Shown: positions 17,177 to 26,433 of the stretch, in pieces
Layout: every line of letters begins with the position of its first letter
Numbering within the stretch: the stretch's first letter is position 1
Assembly: GCF_000226565.1 (NCBI RefSeq)
Contig: NC_016041.1
Location: 3,720,001-3,784,000, forward strand
DNA length: 64,000 nt
Direction of reading: 5' to 3'
Origin: Glaciecola nitratireducens FR1064
GTDB taxonomy: Bacteria; Pseudomonadota; Gammaproteobacteria; Enterobacterales; Alteromonadaceae
Position numbers and translations under genes: made by a program
Notes under the pieces: model-generated
Databases searched by the model: none
What the model was told of the DNA's origin: nothing
The model's input: only the letters and a program-made list of their open reading frames with translations

Positions 17177-19462
17177 CTAAGCCATCGATCCTTTTAGCTG
17201 CAAACACAACTGATATAACAGCGGAATTTCGATCGGTTTAGCTAAATAGTGTTCGAAACCAGTTGCTTTATAGAGTTCAATATCTTCATCCATTACATTC
17301 GCTGTAACTGCAATCATGGTAATGTCAGGATAGATTTTTTTGATTAATGTACAGGCTTCGATGCCATCCATAATTGGCATTTGGATATCCATGAAAACGA
17401 CATCAGGCTGAAATTTCCCGGTTAAGAGCACAGCCTCTCGGCCATTATTAGCAACCATCATTTCAATGCCCGTATCTTTCATCATCGACAGGAATACCGT
17501 CTGATTAATTATATTATCTTCTGCCAAAACTGCCTTCATGCCTTGTAAGTTTGGCGTGTCGATAATTCGCGCTTTTGAGGATGAGATATTACTCTGACGT
17601 TCTTTTTTTAATGGCAACTGAATCATAAAAGTAGAGCCTTTCCCCAACTCACTTTTTACTTGAATATCCCCACCCATCATATCAACCAAACTTTTTGTGA
17701 TTGCCATACCGAGTCCGGTACCGCCATATTTTCTCGTGGTTGACCTGTCGGCTTGTTCAAATCGACTAAATAGGCTCAGTAAATAATCTTCCGACATACC
17801 AATACCGGTATCTGACACTGTTATTTCCAAGCTAGCATTTGATGATTGTCCTAGCGTAATGCTTACCTTACCTTGTTCTGTAAACTTGGCTGCGTTAGAC
17901 ACTAGGTTCAGCAGTATTTGTTTGATCCGAACTGGATCGCCTTCCCAAAAAGGGTGATAGTTTTCTTTTCGGTCCACTTCCAATGTATTAGCCAACTCTT
18001 GTAGCTGTATTTGCACCGATTGTTCGATACTTTTTATTATCCTGTCTAAGTCAAATGGGGTGCTTTCTAAACTTAACTTTCCTGCTTCAATTTTTGAAAA
18101 ATCCAGGATGTCGTTGATGATTGTCATGAGTGCACGCGAGGAAAATTCCGCATTAGCCAAAAACTCGCGGCTTTCTTCAGATTGTGGTTGTTGATTTAAC
18201 AATTGCAGCGTGCCTAAAATACCATTCATTGGGGTTCGTATTTCGTGACTCATATTTGCCAAAAACAGTGATTTTGCTGAACTTGCGTTATCCGCAGTAT
18301 TCTTTGCTATTGCGAGCTCTTTGTTCTTTCGCCCTAACAGTTTCAAGTTGTGCAAAAGTTGCTCATTAGTGTTACCCAAAGCGACTGTTTGTTCATGAAC
18401 CTTTTTGCTTAAGCGACGATTAAAGTAATATTGCTGTGATGAGTAGATCACGATAGCAATGAAGAAAATTAATAATACATATATATAGCGCTGATCTAAC
18501 TCGAAAGATGATGCTTCATAATCAGTTAAAAAAAGCCCATCAATATTGGATTTCTTATCGACCATGCCTAAGTCACGATAGGTTTGTGCAATACTTTCAA
18601 AACGTTCGGGGAACACGGTGCCTATTTCAACAATTTTATGCTTAAGCATGTTGGCGGTTTCTTTTGCTTCCGCCAAGATGACTGCTCTGTCGGTTTCCAC
18701 TTTATATTCATTAATCAATAAATCTGCTATTTCTTCTTGATTTTCCAACGCATAAATCCAGCCCTTAATTGAGGCTGAAACAAACTTTTTAACGCGTGGT
18801 AAATTTGATTCAACTTCGTTTTCTGTAGTGAAAATCAAGTCACCATAAAAGTCGACACCGTAGCTACTTGGGTCAATAATATTGATGTTTTGACCTTTTG
18901 CCGCATACTTTATTGGTTGGTTTGAGCGATAGCCTGACATGACATCTGTGACGTCGTTAATTAAAGAGTCATCGTCAAAGTTATGCTCAACATAAGTGTA
19001 ATCAGAGGTATCAATACCATACATTTCTAATATAGCTAACAACGGTGCATCATCAACGCTACGTTGAAACATGATGCGTTTTCCAGCTAAGTCATATGGG
19101 TTTGTGATTGCTTTGTCTGCTAAAGACAGAAAGATTAAAGGGCTGGCTTGGTAGATGGTACTGGCTATTACAACCGGCTTTCCTTCCATACGTTGCACAA
19201 CAATACTGGAATCGGCTATGCCATAACTTGCAATGCCATTGATGACATCATCTATTGCTGACGTAGACCGATCACGTTCACGAATTTCTACATCTAACCC
19301 AACATCACGATAATAACCCTGTTGTTTTGCCGCATAATACCCAGCAAACTGAAATTGATGAAACCACTTTAGTTGTAGGACAATTTTCTCCTGCCCCCAC
19401 GACGGAACAGAACAAAATAAAATCAAAAGGCAAACCAAAAATCTCTTCAACACTGAGTCCAT
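17177..19462 (-). CDS. Hybrid histidine kinase with NMT1/THI5-like periplasmic sensor domain
   Basis: 761 aa. A signal peptide (1–23) precedes a complete NMT1/THI5/SsuA-type periplasmic ligand-binding domain (about 25–320). That domain has VLQLKWFHQFQFAGYYAA, the pattern of pyrimidine-precursor-binding proteins. One membrane helix (about 337–357) leads to a coiled linker, HisKA with His406 in MSHEIRTPMNG, and HATPase with NLVSNAAKF and DTGIGM. A C-terminal receiver has Asp692 in FMDIQMPIMDG. No DNA-binding partner is adjacent. The fusion of a transport-type binding domain directly to a kinase suggests sensing of a thiamine-precursor-like or related small molecule; the ligand is inference. It starts 19 bp from a pair of GGGGYCRGGTT repeats. 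Confidence 0.9.
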   Translation of the reverse strand: MDSVLKRFLVCLLILFCSVPSWGQEKIVLQLKWFHQFQFAGYYAAKQQGYYRDVGLDVEIRERDRSTSAIDDVINGIASYGIADSSIVVQRMEGKPVVIASTIYQASPLIFLSLADKAITNPYDLAGKRIMFQRSVDDAPLLAILEMYGIDTSDYTYVEHNFDDDSLINDVTDVMSGYRSNQPIKYAAKGQNINIIDPSSYGVDFYGDLIFTTENEVESNLPRVKKFVSASIKGWIYALENQEEIADLLINEYKVETDRAVILAEAKETANMLKHKIVEIGTVFPERFESIAQTYRDLGMVDKKSNIDGLFLTDYEASSFELDQRYIYVLLIFFIAIVIYSSQQYYFNRRLSKKVHEQTVALGNTNEQLLHNLKLLGRKNKELAIAKNTADNASSAKSLFLANMSHEIRTPMNGILGTLQLLNQQPQSEESREFLANAEFSSRALMTIINDILDFSKIEAGKLSLESTPFDLDRIIKSIEQSVQIQLQELANTLEVDRKENYHPFWEGDPVRIKQILLNLVSNAAKFTEQGKVSITLGQSSNASLEITVSDTGIGMSEDYLLSLFSRFEQADRSTTRKYGGTGLGMAITKSLVDMMGGDIQVKSELGKGSTFMIQLPLKKERQSNISSSKARIIDTPNLQGMKAVLAEDNIINQTVFLSMMKDTGIEMMVANNGREAVLLTGKFQPDVVFMDIQMPIMDGIEACTLIKKIYPDITMIAVTANVMDEDIELYKATGFEHYLAKPIEIPLLYQLCLQLKGSMA

Positions 19463-19480
19463 CTATAACCAAAAAGCAAA

Positions 19481-19534
19481 TAACAAGGGGTCAGGTTTCT
19501 TGAACCATAACAAGGGGCCGGGTTCGTTGAACCG
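19481..19534 (+). repeat. Two tandem 27-bp GGGGYCRGGTT-family repeats
   Basis: Copies at 19481–19507 and 19508–19534 begin TAACAAGGGGTCAGGTTTC and TAACAAGGGGCCGGGTTCG and both end with TTGAACC plus one base. They lie in the 125-bp gap upstream of the hybrid kinase. They belong to the same family as the copies at 20004, 20049, 20084 and 7965. Confidence 0.85.
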
Positions 19535-19587
19535 CAAAACTCAAGGCATAGCTTAACGATATATTCTCAAGAATACATCAATTCATT

Positions 19588-19935
19588 CTATGGCGCTTTC
19601 TTCAATCGAGCGATTACAGCTTGATTCGCATCGTTAACGCCCTCCATGAGACCCTTTAAAAAGAAGACTGAATTGTCATGATCAGCAGGCAAAGTAGATA
19701 AACGTGTTTCAAGTACAGCTAGAATGTTTCCTACACCTTCGCAGACGTCTTGACTGTTGAGTTCTTGACACTCCAACTGCAGCTGCATTGCAATCACTAC
19801 AACTTCATTAATATCTTTGGAGGCGAGCCTTTCAGCAACAGCATTCGACTCATTGTTCTGGTGCTCAACCGCAGCGTAAGAAGGTACTATGCCTCCTATA
19901 AATAATAAAGCGCAGGTTAGTAAGAGAAGTTTCAT
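19588..19935 (-). CDS. Small exported protein of unknown function
   Basis: 115 aa when started at the ATG at 19935, which gives a clean signal peptide (MKLLLLTCALLFIGGIVPSYA). Longer frames run through the inverted repeat upstream and are unlikely to be coding. The mature part is about 94 residues, mostly helical and acidic, with two cysteines (LECQ and DVCEG, 11 residues apart) that could form a disulfide in the periplasm. I do not recognise a family. An ATG two codons upstream (19941) is an alternative start. It lies between repeat clusters and is in the same direction as the kinase downstream. Confidence 0.6.
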   Translation of the reverse strand: MKLLLLTCALLFIGGIVPSYAAVEHQNNESNAVAERLASKDINEVVVIAMQLQLECQELNSQDVCEGVGNILAVLETRLSTLPADHDNSVFFLKGLMEGVNDANQAVIARLKKAP

Positions 19936-20000
19936 CGCCATGTCCAATAAGATCATTAGGGTATTGAATTTATCGGCTACTTCTTTAGAAGCTGTAACAT

Positions 20001-20074
20001 GAATAACAAGGGACCAGGTTCTTTGAATAAGGCTATTAAACGAGGCTATCAAAGAACCTGGCCCCTTGTTATTT
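20001..20074. repeat. Large hairpin of two inverted GGGGCCAGGTT repeats
   Basis: The copy at 20004–20030 and the inverted copy at 20049–20071 form a hairpin with arms of about 26 bp (AATAACAAGGGACCAGGTTC pairing with GAACCTGGCCCCTTGTTATT, one mismatch) and a loop of about 17 nt. The arrangement resembles REP/BIME-like palindromic units. It overlaps the upstream region of the small exported protein gene. Confidence 0.8.
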
Positions 20075-20083
20075 GTGGTTATT

Positions 20084-20106
20084 TCAAGAAACCTGGCCCC
20101 TTGGTT
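20084..20106 (-). repeat. GGGGCCAGGTT repeat at the 3' end of a transporter gene
   Basis: On the minus strand it reads AACCAAGGGGCCAGGTTTC then TTGA. It encodes the last residues PRGQVS and the TGA stop of the adjacent DMT transporter. Confidence 0.8.
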
Positions 20107-21037
20107 TCTTTGGTTCTGTTAAGGACTTGTTTGCTATTTTATTCGTCCAGAGTGCGCCTAGCATTGCGAGTATGAAGCCGGGGATTGCTATTAGCTTTGG
20201 TACTTCGTCGGCAACCAGCCACGCTACGAGTGCACCAACCGCGGGCACCATAAACATAATCGAAGCCACTTTAGCGATCGAACCCTGTCTTACCATGGTG
20301 AACATCAAAAGGATGCCCACAATTGAATTACCAAATATCAAAAATGCCATCGCTCCCCAGAAAGGCAGCGCGTTTTCAAACACGAGTCCTTCAAAGGCAA
20401 ATGCGAATGGTATAGAAATGGCAGAAGCAAAAGCATATTGCACCCACGTGGCGACAATCGGATGTACGCCCAATTTACGCTGTTTTTCAATTACCTGACC
20501 TATAGATAGGCCAACAACGGCTGTAAACCCAAGAATGGCGCCTAACAAGTAACCCTCATTTCCTTGCATATTTACGCCAATAATTAATGTTGCCCCCAAC
20601 AGTCCTAGCGTCAGACTAGCCCATACATTCCAAGCAGGTATTTTTCGAGCAAGCAGAGCGCTTGCTATAATCACTAATACCGGCTGCGAAGCCGCAAACA
20701 AGGCCATAATGCTTGCACTTGCTCCTAACTTCATGCCCACATAAATACTCCCAAAATGGCCTATGTGCAGAAACAGTCCTGTTCCCATAAGAGCGTACGA
20801 TTTTCGAAAATTGGGAATAGGCAAACGCAATAATATAACCAACGGCGTGAGCGCTAAGAACGCACCTGCGAAACGAAAAGCCAGCAAATTAAGGGGCTCT
20901 GTGTATACCAGTGCAAGTTTTCCCATAGCATAACCCGCACTCCAAACGAGCAAAAATAGGACAGGATAAAAAGGTTTGAGTATTGAGAGCACAAGCGTCT
21001 TGCCGACAAGAATTAGTGTGTTGATGCTAGCATGCAA
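20084..21037 (-). CDS. DMT-superfamily transporter (EamA family), C terminus formed by a repeat
   Basis: About 317 aa, ten hydrophobic helices in two EamA repeats; LLVWSAGYAMGKLALVYT and ALFAASQPVLVIIAS are typical. The substrate is unknown. The frame opens with TTG at 21037, no in-frame ATG precedes the first helix, and the exact start is uncertain (a GTG about 16 codons later is possible). The last eleven residues, TEPKKPRGQVS, lie in or beside the GGGGCCAGGTT repeat, which also provides the stop codon. The natural terminus has therefore probably been replaced. It is only distantly similar to the transporter at 6.0 kb and is divergent from prpE. Confidence 0.85.
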   Translation of the reverse strand: MHASINTLILVGKTLVLSILKPFYPVLFLLVWSAGYAMGKLALVYTEPLNLLAFRFAGAFLALTPLVILLRLPIPNFRKSYALMGTGLFLHIGHFGSIYVGMKLGASASIMALFAASQPVLVIIASALLARKIPAWNVWASLTLGLLGATLIIGVNMQGNEGYLLGAILGFTAVVGLSIGQVIEKQRKLGVHPIVATWVQYAFASAISIPFAFAFEGLVFENALPFWGAMAFLIFGNSIVGILLMFTMVRQGSIAKVASIMFMVPAVGALVAWLVADEVPKLIAIPGFILAMLGALWTNKIANKSLTEPKKPRGQVS

Positions 21038-21168
21038 TTAAATATCGTCAAATCCAACTGAAGTCGCATATCCCTAATTTCAACTTTGCATTATGGTTAT
21101 CCATAGGTTAAGACGCTAGCCGAAGTTCACAGGCCGTCATAGACAACAATTTAAGAAGGTAAACAGTT

Positions 21169-23073
21169 ATGTCTTATGCAACAGAATATCAAGCATCAAT
21201 TGACGATCCAGAAGCGTTTTGGGCTGACAAAGCGAAACAGCTACCTTGGTTTAAAGCACCCGAAAAAATACTGTCTGATGACGAAAACGGTATTAAACGA
21301 TGGTTTGCCGACGGTGAGATGAATACTTGCTATATGGCACTAGACCATCATGTTGCTGAAGGCCGAGGCGACCAAGCCGCTCTTATCTATGATTCGCCTG
21401 TTACTGACACAAAAATGCAGCTTACCTACAACGAATTGTTAGACAAAGTCTCACGTTTTGCTGGCTTGTTACAAGCCAATGGCGTTAGCAAAGGCGATCG
21501 CGTTGTCGTCTACATGCCAATGATCAGTGAGGCCGTTATAGCGATGTTAGCCGCAGCTCGAATCGGAGCGGTGCATTCAGTCGTATTTGGTGGATTTTCA
21601 GCTCACGAGCTAGCTGTGCGCATTGATGATGCTCAACCCAAGATGTTAATCACAGCATCGTGCGGCATCGAAATAAACCGTATCATCGAATACAAGCCCA
21701 TGATCGATAAGGCCATTGAACTCGCTGCTTATAAACCAGCAAAAGTTGTCTTGTTGCAACGCAAGCAGTGTATTGCGAACATGCATGAAGGCCGCGACAT
21801 TGATTGGGCTGAAGCCATGAAAACGGCACAACCGGCTGAGTGCGTAAGCGTTAGTGGAACAGATCCTTTATACGTGCTGTACACATCAGGAACCACCGGC
21901 AAACCTAAAGGCGTGGTGCGCGACAATGGTGGACATGCCGTTGCTTTAAAGTACTCAATGTCTGCCGTCTATAATATGCAGCCCGGCGATGTATTCTGGG
22001 CGGCATCAGATGTGGGCTGGGTAGTTGGCCACTCCTACATTGTATATGCCCCACTATTACACGGTTGCACAACAATAGTTTATGAAGGTAAGCCGGTAAG
22101 AACTCCTGATGCCGGTGCATTTTGGCGCGTTATTGAAGAGTATAAAGTAAAAGCCATTTTTGCCGCACCTACAGCGTTTAGAGCCATTCGTAAAGAAGAT
22201 CCGGAGGCTCAATTACTCGAAAAATATGACCTATCCTGTTTAGAAAGTGTGTTTATGGCCGGTGAGCGGCTCGATCCGCCAACCTACGAATGGACGAAAG
22301 AAAAAACCGGAAAACCAGTTATTGATCATTGGTGGCAAACTGAAACCGGTTGGGCCATTGCTTCAAACTTAATTGGTATTGAAACATTGCCTACTAAGCC
22401 AGGCTCGGCAACCAAACCTGTTCCTGGTTTTAACATACAGATACTTGATGCTCTCGGGCACCCAGTTCCGCCAAATACGCAAGGCGCGATTGCAATAAAG
22501 TTGCCTTTACCACCAAGCTGCCTCGCCACTATTTGGGGTGATTTTGACCGCTTTGCTTCCGGTTATCTGAGCGAATACCCAGGCTACTACTGTTCTGGAG
22601 ATGGCGGATACATAGACGAGGATGGCTACCTATTCGTCATGGGTCGCACCGACGATGTCATTAATGTTGCGGGCCATCGCTTATCTACCGGTGAAATGGA
22701 AGAGATTTTAGCCGCCCATGATGCTGTAGCGGAGTGCACCGTCATTGGCGTTTACGATAGCCTTAAAGGTCAAGTTCCAGTAGGTTTAGTGTTGCTAAAG
22801 GATGGTTCCACTATAAGTGATGTCGACTTACAGTCGGAGTTAGTTGCCATGGTTCGTAATGAAATTGGTCCTTTAGCATGTTTGAAGCAAGTACTCGTTG
22901 TGCCTCGTTTGCCGAAAACACGTTCGGGCAAAATATTGCGCAAACTGTTGCGACAAATAGCGGAAGATCAGACCTTCGTGATACCTTCCACTATAGATGA
23001 TCCAGCCAGTATCGATGAAATTAAAGCGATCATGCAAGATAACGATCTGGTGAAACCATCGGTGAATTGTTAG
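21169..23073 (+). CDS. prpE: Propionyl-CoA synthetase / short-chain acyl-CoA synthetase
   Basis: 634-aa AMP-forming ligase making propionyl-CoA (or acetyl-CoA) from the acid, ATP and CoA in the cytoplasm. P-loop-like YTSGTTGKPKGV, DHWWQTETGWAI, YCSGDGGYIDEDGY and the C-terminal RSGKILRK with catalytic Lys588 are intact. The N terminus YQASIDDPEAFWADKA is the ACAS_N domain. Length and PVRTPDAGAFWRVIEEY fit PrpE/ACSS3 better than Acs. AGAAGGTAAAC precedes the ATG. No prpB/C/D methylcitrate genes are adjacent, so propionate use cannot be inferred from context. Confidence 0.9.
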   Translation: MSYATEYQASIDDPEAFWADKAKQLPWFKAPEKILSDDENGIKRWFADGEMNTCYMALDHHVAEGRGDQAALIYDSPVTDTKMQLTYNELLDKVSRFAGLLQANGVSKGDRVVVYMPMISEAVIAMLAAARIGAVHSVVFGGFSAHELAVRIDDAQPKMLITASCGIEINRIIEYKPMIDKAIELAAYKPAKVVLLQRKQCIANMHEGRDIDWAEAMKTAQPAECVSVSGTDPLYVLYTSGTTGKPKGVVRDNGGHAVALKYSMSAVYNMQPGDVFWAASDVGWVVGHSYIVYAPLLHGCTTIVYEGKPVRTPDAGAFWRVIEEYKVKAIFAAPTAFRAIRKEDPEAQLLEKYDLSCLESVFMAGERLDPPTYEWTKEKTGKPVIDHWWQTETGWAIASNLIGIETLPTKPGSATKPVPGFNIQILDALGHPVPPNTQGAIAIKLPLPPSCLATIWGDFDRFASGYLSEYPGYYCSGDGGYIDEDGYLFVMGRTDDVINVAGHRLSTGEMEEILAAHDAVAECTVIGVYDSLKGQVPVGLVLLKDGSTISDVDLQSELVAMVRNEIGPLACLKQVLVVPRLPKTRSGKILRKLLRQIAEDQTFVIPSTIDDPASIDEIKAIMQDNDLVKPSVNC

Positions 23074-23446
23074 CTGTATTTACGTCACACATAAATTTAT
23101 TAAGCTGGCTTTAGATTAGTGAGTAAGTTCTGCCGTCTCACTAATCTCTTGCCAAGCTTGCCTGCATTGCAGGAAAAAAGACACGTTGGATTTATACTTT
23201 GCCATCTTTTTAAAACGCAAAAATGAAACATCAAACAAAATAACAATCGTTCAACTATAAGGCTTTTAAACAATAATCCGCTAACGCAATAAAACTGTCA
23301 TACAATTAAAATACACTTTTAAATATTCCTGCTACAAATAGCATTGAGTCTATCGATATAAATCTAGTCGAAAAACGAAATCAGCCGAAGCCAAACTATT
23401 TCTGACAGTGTTAAAACTGATTACTCTAAAAGGCACCCGCAAATAC
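23074..23446. other. Intergenic region between prpE and MCP gene
   Basis: About 370 bp without a gene. It holds the hairpin at 23113–23147, then an A/T-rich stretch from about 23210 likely to contain the MCP promoter. I found no convincing sigma-70 or flagellar sigma-28 promoter (a GCCGAAGC near 23380 lacks a correctly spaced TAAA element). Confidence 0.5.
23113..23147 (+). terminator. Hairpin downstream of prpE, candidate terminator
   Basis: Perfect 11-bp inverted repeat (AGATTAGTGAG and CTCACTAATCT) with a 13-nt loop, 40 bp past the prpE stop. It is followed by CTTGCC and not a T-run, so termination strength is doubtful. Confidence 0.45.
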
Positions 23447-25084
23447 ATGCTTAATACCACCACTTCAAAATTTAAGACGCTCAAAACCAAAATTTTGACG
23501 CTTATTACCATAGCGCTTCTGATTATCGGTGTTATTGCCGTTATTTCTAATGTCATGCTCTCCTCGCAAATAAATCGGTATCAGAAACTCATAGAAGTAG
23601 AAAACAGCGCAGCTTCACAAATTGGGGCTGTGAATTTACAGTTTAAAACGCAAGTTCAGGAATGGAAAAACGTATTGCTTCGTGGTCATCAAGCGGAAGA
23701 TCGAGAGAAATATTGGGCTAAATTCGTTCAACAACACGAACTAGTGCAGCAATTGGCAACTGACATTTTATCCCTGAATTTAAGTGCTTCAATAGAAAAC
23801 CAAGTAAGAGAGTTTAGGCAAATACACGCTTCATTGTTATCAAAATATGAAATTGGCAGACAAGCGTTTGTCGACGCTAATTTTGATCACAAAAAAGGGG
23901 ACTCTGCCGTAAGAGGAATTGATCGAGCACCTACTAAAACTTTAGAAACATTGGTAAAGGACATTCAAAAGCAGCTTAATAATAAAAATGCAGTGCTCGA
24001 ATCGCAGGCCAATCAAAGCAAATGGATGGCCATTTTCGCTATATTTGCTTCTGTTGTCATTAGTATAATCTTTGCAAACCTATACATGAACAAAAGAGTC
24101 ATTAAGCCAATTGTTTCCCTCATAAAACAGTTAAAAGCGCTAAGCCAAGGAGATTTTAATGCCGCAGCGATTGCTAATAGAGAGGATGAAATTGGTGAAA
24201 TGTCTTTCGCAATTCAAGTTTTAAGTCATAAATTGCGCAATGTTTGTGAGCACTTACAAGAGATACAGGAAAAGCTTGCCGAAGTAAGTAGTGGAATAAC
24301 TCAAGGTTCTAACAAGTTAGTTTCTAGTTCTGAACAGCAAAATACACAAACAATGGATGCGTCAGCCGCGACTGCAAAAATGACGCTAATGTCGGCTCAA
24401 GTAGCAAGCGATATTAATCAGGCCACTGAACTCGCAATAAAAGCTAAAGAATCCGCAAGCTCAAGCCAAAAAGTGATGCAAGAAACGATAGAAACAATAC
24501 GCATGTCGTCCACGCAGATAAAAGAGACTGCTAACGTCATTGAACATCTCGACGATGATGCTAAAAATGTTGGCAGCGTTGTTGATGTTATCAATAGTAT
24601 CGCTGAACAAACTAACTTACTCGCCCTAAACGCAGCAATTGAAGCCGCGCGTGCGGGTGAGCAGGGTCGGGGATTTGCTGTAGTAGCAGATGAAGTTAGG
24701 ACATTAGCCTCAAGAACGCAAAAATCTACAGAAGAAATTCAAACGATCATCGCGAAGCTGCAGCAAGGAGCCCTAAATGCCGTTGAAGCCATTCGAATTG
24801 GAAGCCAAAATGTGCAACTCAGTGAAGAAAAAGTGCAGCAAGCAGACAGCATTTTGCGCACAGTGGATACATCAGTTTTTCACATAACCGAGTTAAATCA
24901 AAAAGTATCTCAGGCTATGGCTATTCAAGCACAAGCTAGTAAAGAAATTAATGAAACGATTGAGTCCTTGCGTGAAGTATCCGAACTAAATCATAAGGAG
25001 GCGCAAGATCTGCAAAAAGATAACACTATTTTATCCGAGATTAAGTCAGATCTTGAATTAGAAGTGCGGACCCTATCCAGCTAA
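23447..25084 (+). CDS. Methyl-accepting chemotaxis protein
   Basis: 545 aa from this ATG; a GTG 13 codons upstream is an alternative, and neither has a strong ribosome site. A membrane helix lies at about 16–36, then a helical periplasmic sensor of about 160 residues (four-helix-bundle type), a second helix ([21 protein letters not shown]), HAMP, and a long signalling coil. The hairpin tip that contacts CheA/Che[21 protein letters not shown], is fully conserved, so it should signal to the flagellar motor. The ligand is unknown. It appears to be a single-gene unit. No CheB/CheR-docking pentapeptide is seen at the C terminus (ends RTLSS). Confidence 0.92.
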   Translation: MLNTTTSKFKTLKTKILTLITIALLIIGVIAVISNVMLSSQINRYQKLIEVENSAASQIGAVNLQFKTQVQEWKNVLLRGHQAEDREKYWAKFVQQHELVQQLATDILSLNLSASIENQVREFRQIHASLLSKYEIGRQAFVDANFDHKKGDSAVRGIDRAPTKTLETLVKDIQKQLNNKNAVLESQANQSKWMAIFAIFASVVISIIFANLYMNKRVIKPIVSLIKQLKALSQGDFNAAAIANREDEIGEMSFAIQVLSHKLRNVCEHLQEIQEKLAEVSSGITQGSNKLVSSSEQQNTQTMDASAATAKMTLMSAQVASDINQATELAIKAKESASSSQKVMQETIETIRMSSTQIKETANVIEHLDDDAKNVGSVVDVINSIAEQTNLLALNAAIEAARAGEQGRGFAVVADEVRTLASRTQKSTEEIQTIIAKLQQGALNAVEAIRIGSQNVQLSEEKVQQADSILRTVDTSVFHITELNQKVSQAMAIQAQASKEINETIESLREVSELNHKEAQDLQKDNTILSEIKSDLELEVRTLSS

Positions 25085-25172
25085 TGTTGAATTCATTATG
25101 GTAAACAACTTCACACTATATTTTCATTGCTTGCATTGGAAAGTGTGAGCACATGTATCAACGCGAGAAGTA

Positions 25173-26156
25173 TTACATTAACTTGGCGAACATTTCAGCA
25201 CTCTTCAATCTGGCCTTTATGTCATGTATCGGCATCGACACTATCAACTCGTCGACCTCTGTTGCATCGATAAATTTATGTAGTTTATCTGAGACTGTCT
25301 GTGGAGAGCCGACCAAGGCATAACGCAATATGTGTGAAAGCATCGCTTGATCTGCATTAGTGCATATTTGCGATAGGTCGTCTACAGGTTTGGCGAATGG
25401 TCGATTTGCGCCTTGTCGCATATTCATGAATTGCTGTTGTACAGAGGTAAACAAATATCTAGCTTCTTCGTCAGTATCCGCAACCACTGCCATCACACCG
25501 GCCATGATATACGGTTTCTCGCTTTGTTCCGACGCTTCGAACATTGAACGGTATAAGCTAATTGCATCAAATAACTGATCCGGCGCAAAATGCGATGCGA
25601 AGGAATACGGCAAACCGAATTTACCAGCAAGTTGCGCGCTGTATAAACTGGAACCCAATAACCAAAGCGGTATATGTGTATTAGCCCCCGGAACAGCAAC
25701 AATGCGCTGCCCATCTTTTGGTGTTCCCAAATAATGCTGTAGTTCGCGAATATCCGCTGGGTAACTATCCACATCAGATTGCAGATTGCGTCTTAACGCA
25801 TTAGCCGTAGCCATATCAGTACCAGGAGCACGACCTAGGCCCAGATCGACTCTACCTGGAAACAAAGTCGCTAAGGTACCAAATTGCTCAGCTATTACTA
25901 ACGGCGAATGATTAGGTAGCATCACGCCACCTGAACCAATTCTTATTGTTTTCGTGGCAGCTGCAATATGCCCAAGTACAACGGCAGTGGCAGAACTCGC
26001 TACACCATGCATACCATGATGCTCGGCTAACCAAATACGATGATAGCCACTTTTTTCTGCTTGAACCGCCAGTTGCCGAGAACTATCAAGCGCGTCAGCA
26101 ATGCTCGTGCCTTCGCCTATTGGGGCAAGATCTAACAAGGAGAATGGAAGTTTCAT
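25173..26156 (-). CDS. Luciferase-like flavin monooxygenase (LLM class)
   Basis: 327 aa from the ATG at 26156 ([12 protein letters not shown]), preceded by AGGTTG about 6 nt upstream; a longer in-frame extension has no such support. It is a TIM-barrel of the bacterial luciferase superfamily with [24 protein letters not shown] and [19 protein letters not shown], which match the YhbW/MsnO8 subgroup. It would use FMN or F420 with an unknown substrate; no flavin reductase is adjacent. Convergent with the MCP gene and divergent from the PAS-GGDEF-EAL gene. Confidence 0.88.
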   Translation of the reverse strand: MKLPFSLLDLAPIGEGTSIADALDSSRQLAVQAEKSGYHRIWLAEHHGMHGVASSATAVVLGHIAAATKTIRIGSGGVMLPNHSPLVIAEQFGTLATLFPGRVDLGLGRAPGTDMATANALRRNLQSDVDSYPADIRELQHYLGTPKDGQRIVAVPGANTHIPLWLLGSSLYSAQLAGKFGLPYSFASHFAPDQLFDAISLYRSMFEASEQSEKPYIMAGVMAVVADTDEEARYLFTSVQQQFMNMRQGANRPFAKPVDDLSQICTNADQAMLSHILRYALVGSPQTVSDKLHKFIDATEVDELIVSMPIHDIKARLKSAEMFAKLM

Positions 26157-26433
26157 AGACAACCTGAAAAATAACGCGAATTTGACATCATCATATATGA
26201 ATGACAATCAGGGTGCTTTACAGTTTTTGATTTATCATGTAATTATAACTTTAGATACTTTTAGATTGTTCGATAGAAGGTAATATAGAAATCGAGTTAA
26301 GCAGCGGGACGTTGAAGTAAAATAGTCCTTTTTAAAGGCTTACAATAGCGTATTTCAAATCAAGCAATTTAAAACGGCAAATTCACTCTTTAAGGTCTAT
26401 TATGTAAATAGCTTAATATTTTTTTAGTTTAAC

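Noticed and set aside
17013-17207. 64-codon minus-strand frame between moeA and the hybrid kinase
   Set aside because: It overlaps the kinase 3' end in another frame and has no ribosome site or family features.
19936-20052. 39-residue N-terminal extension of the small exported protein
   Set aside because: It runs into the inverted repeat and would bury the clear signal peptide that begins at 19935.
20001-20074. Rho-independent terminator
   Set aside because: The hairpin is strong, but it consists of two members of a dispersed repeat family, has no T-run, and lies upstream of the neighbouring gene start; treated as a repeat.
23340-23446. Flagellar sigma-28 promoter for the MCP gene
   Set aside because: GCCGAAGC is present, but the TAAA element is 21 bp from it, not the required about 15.
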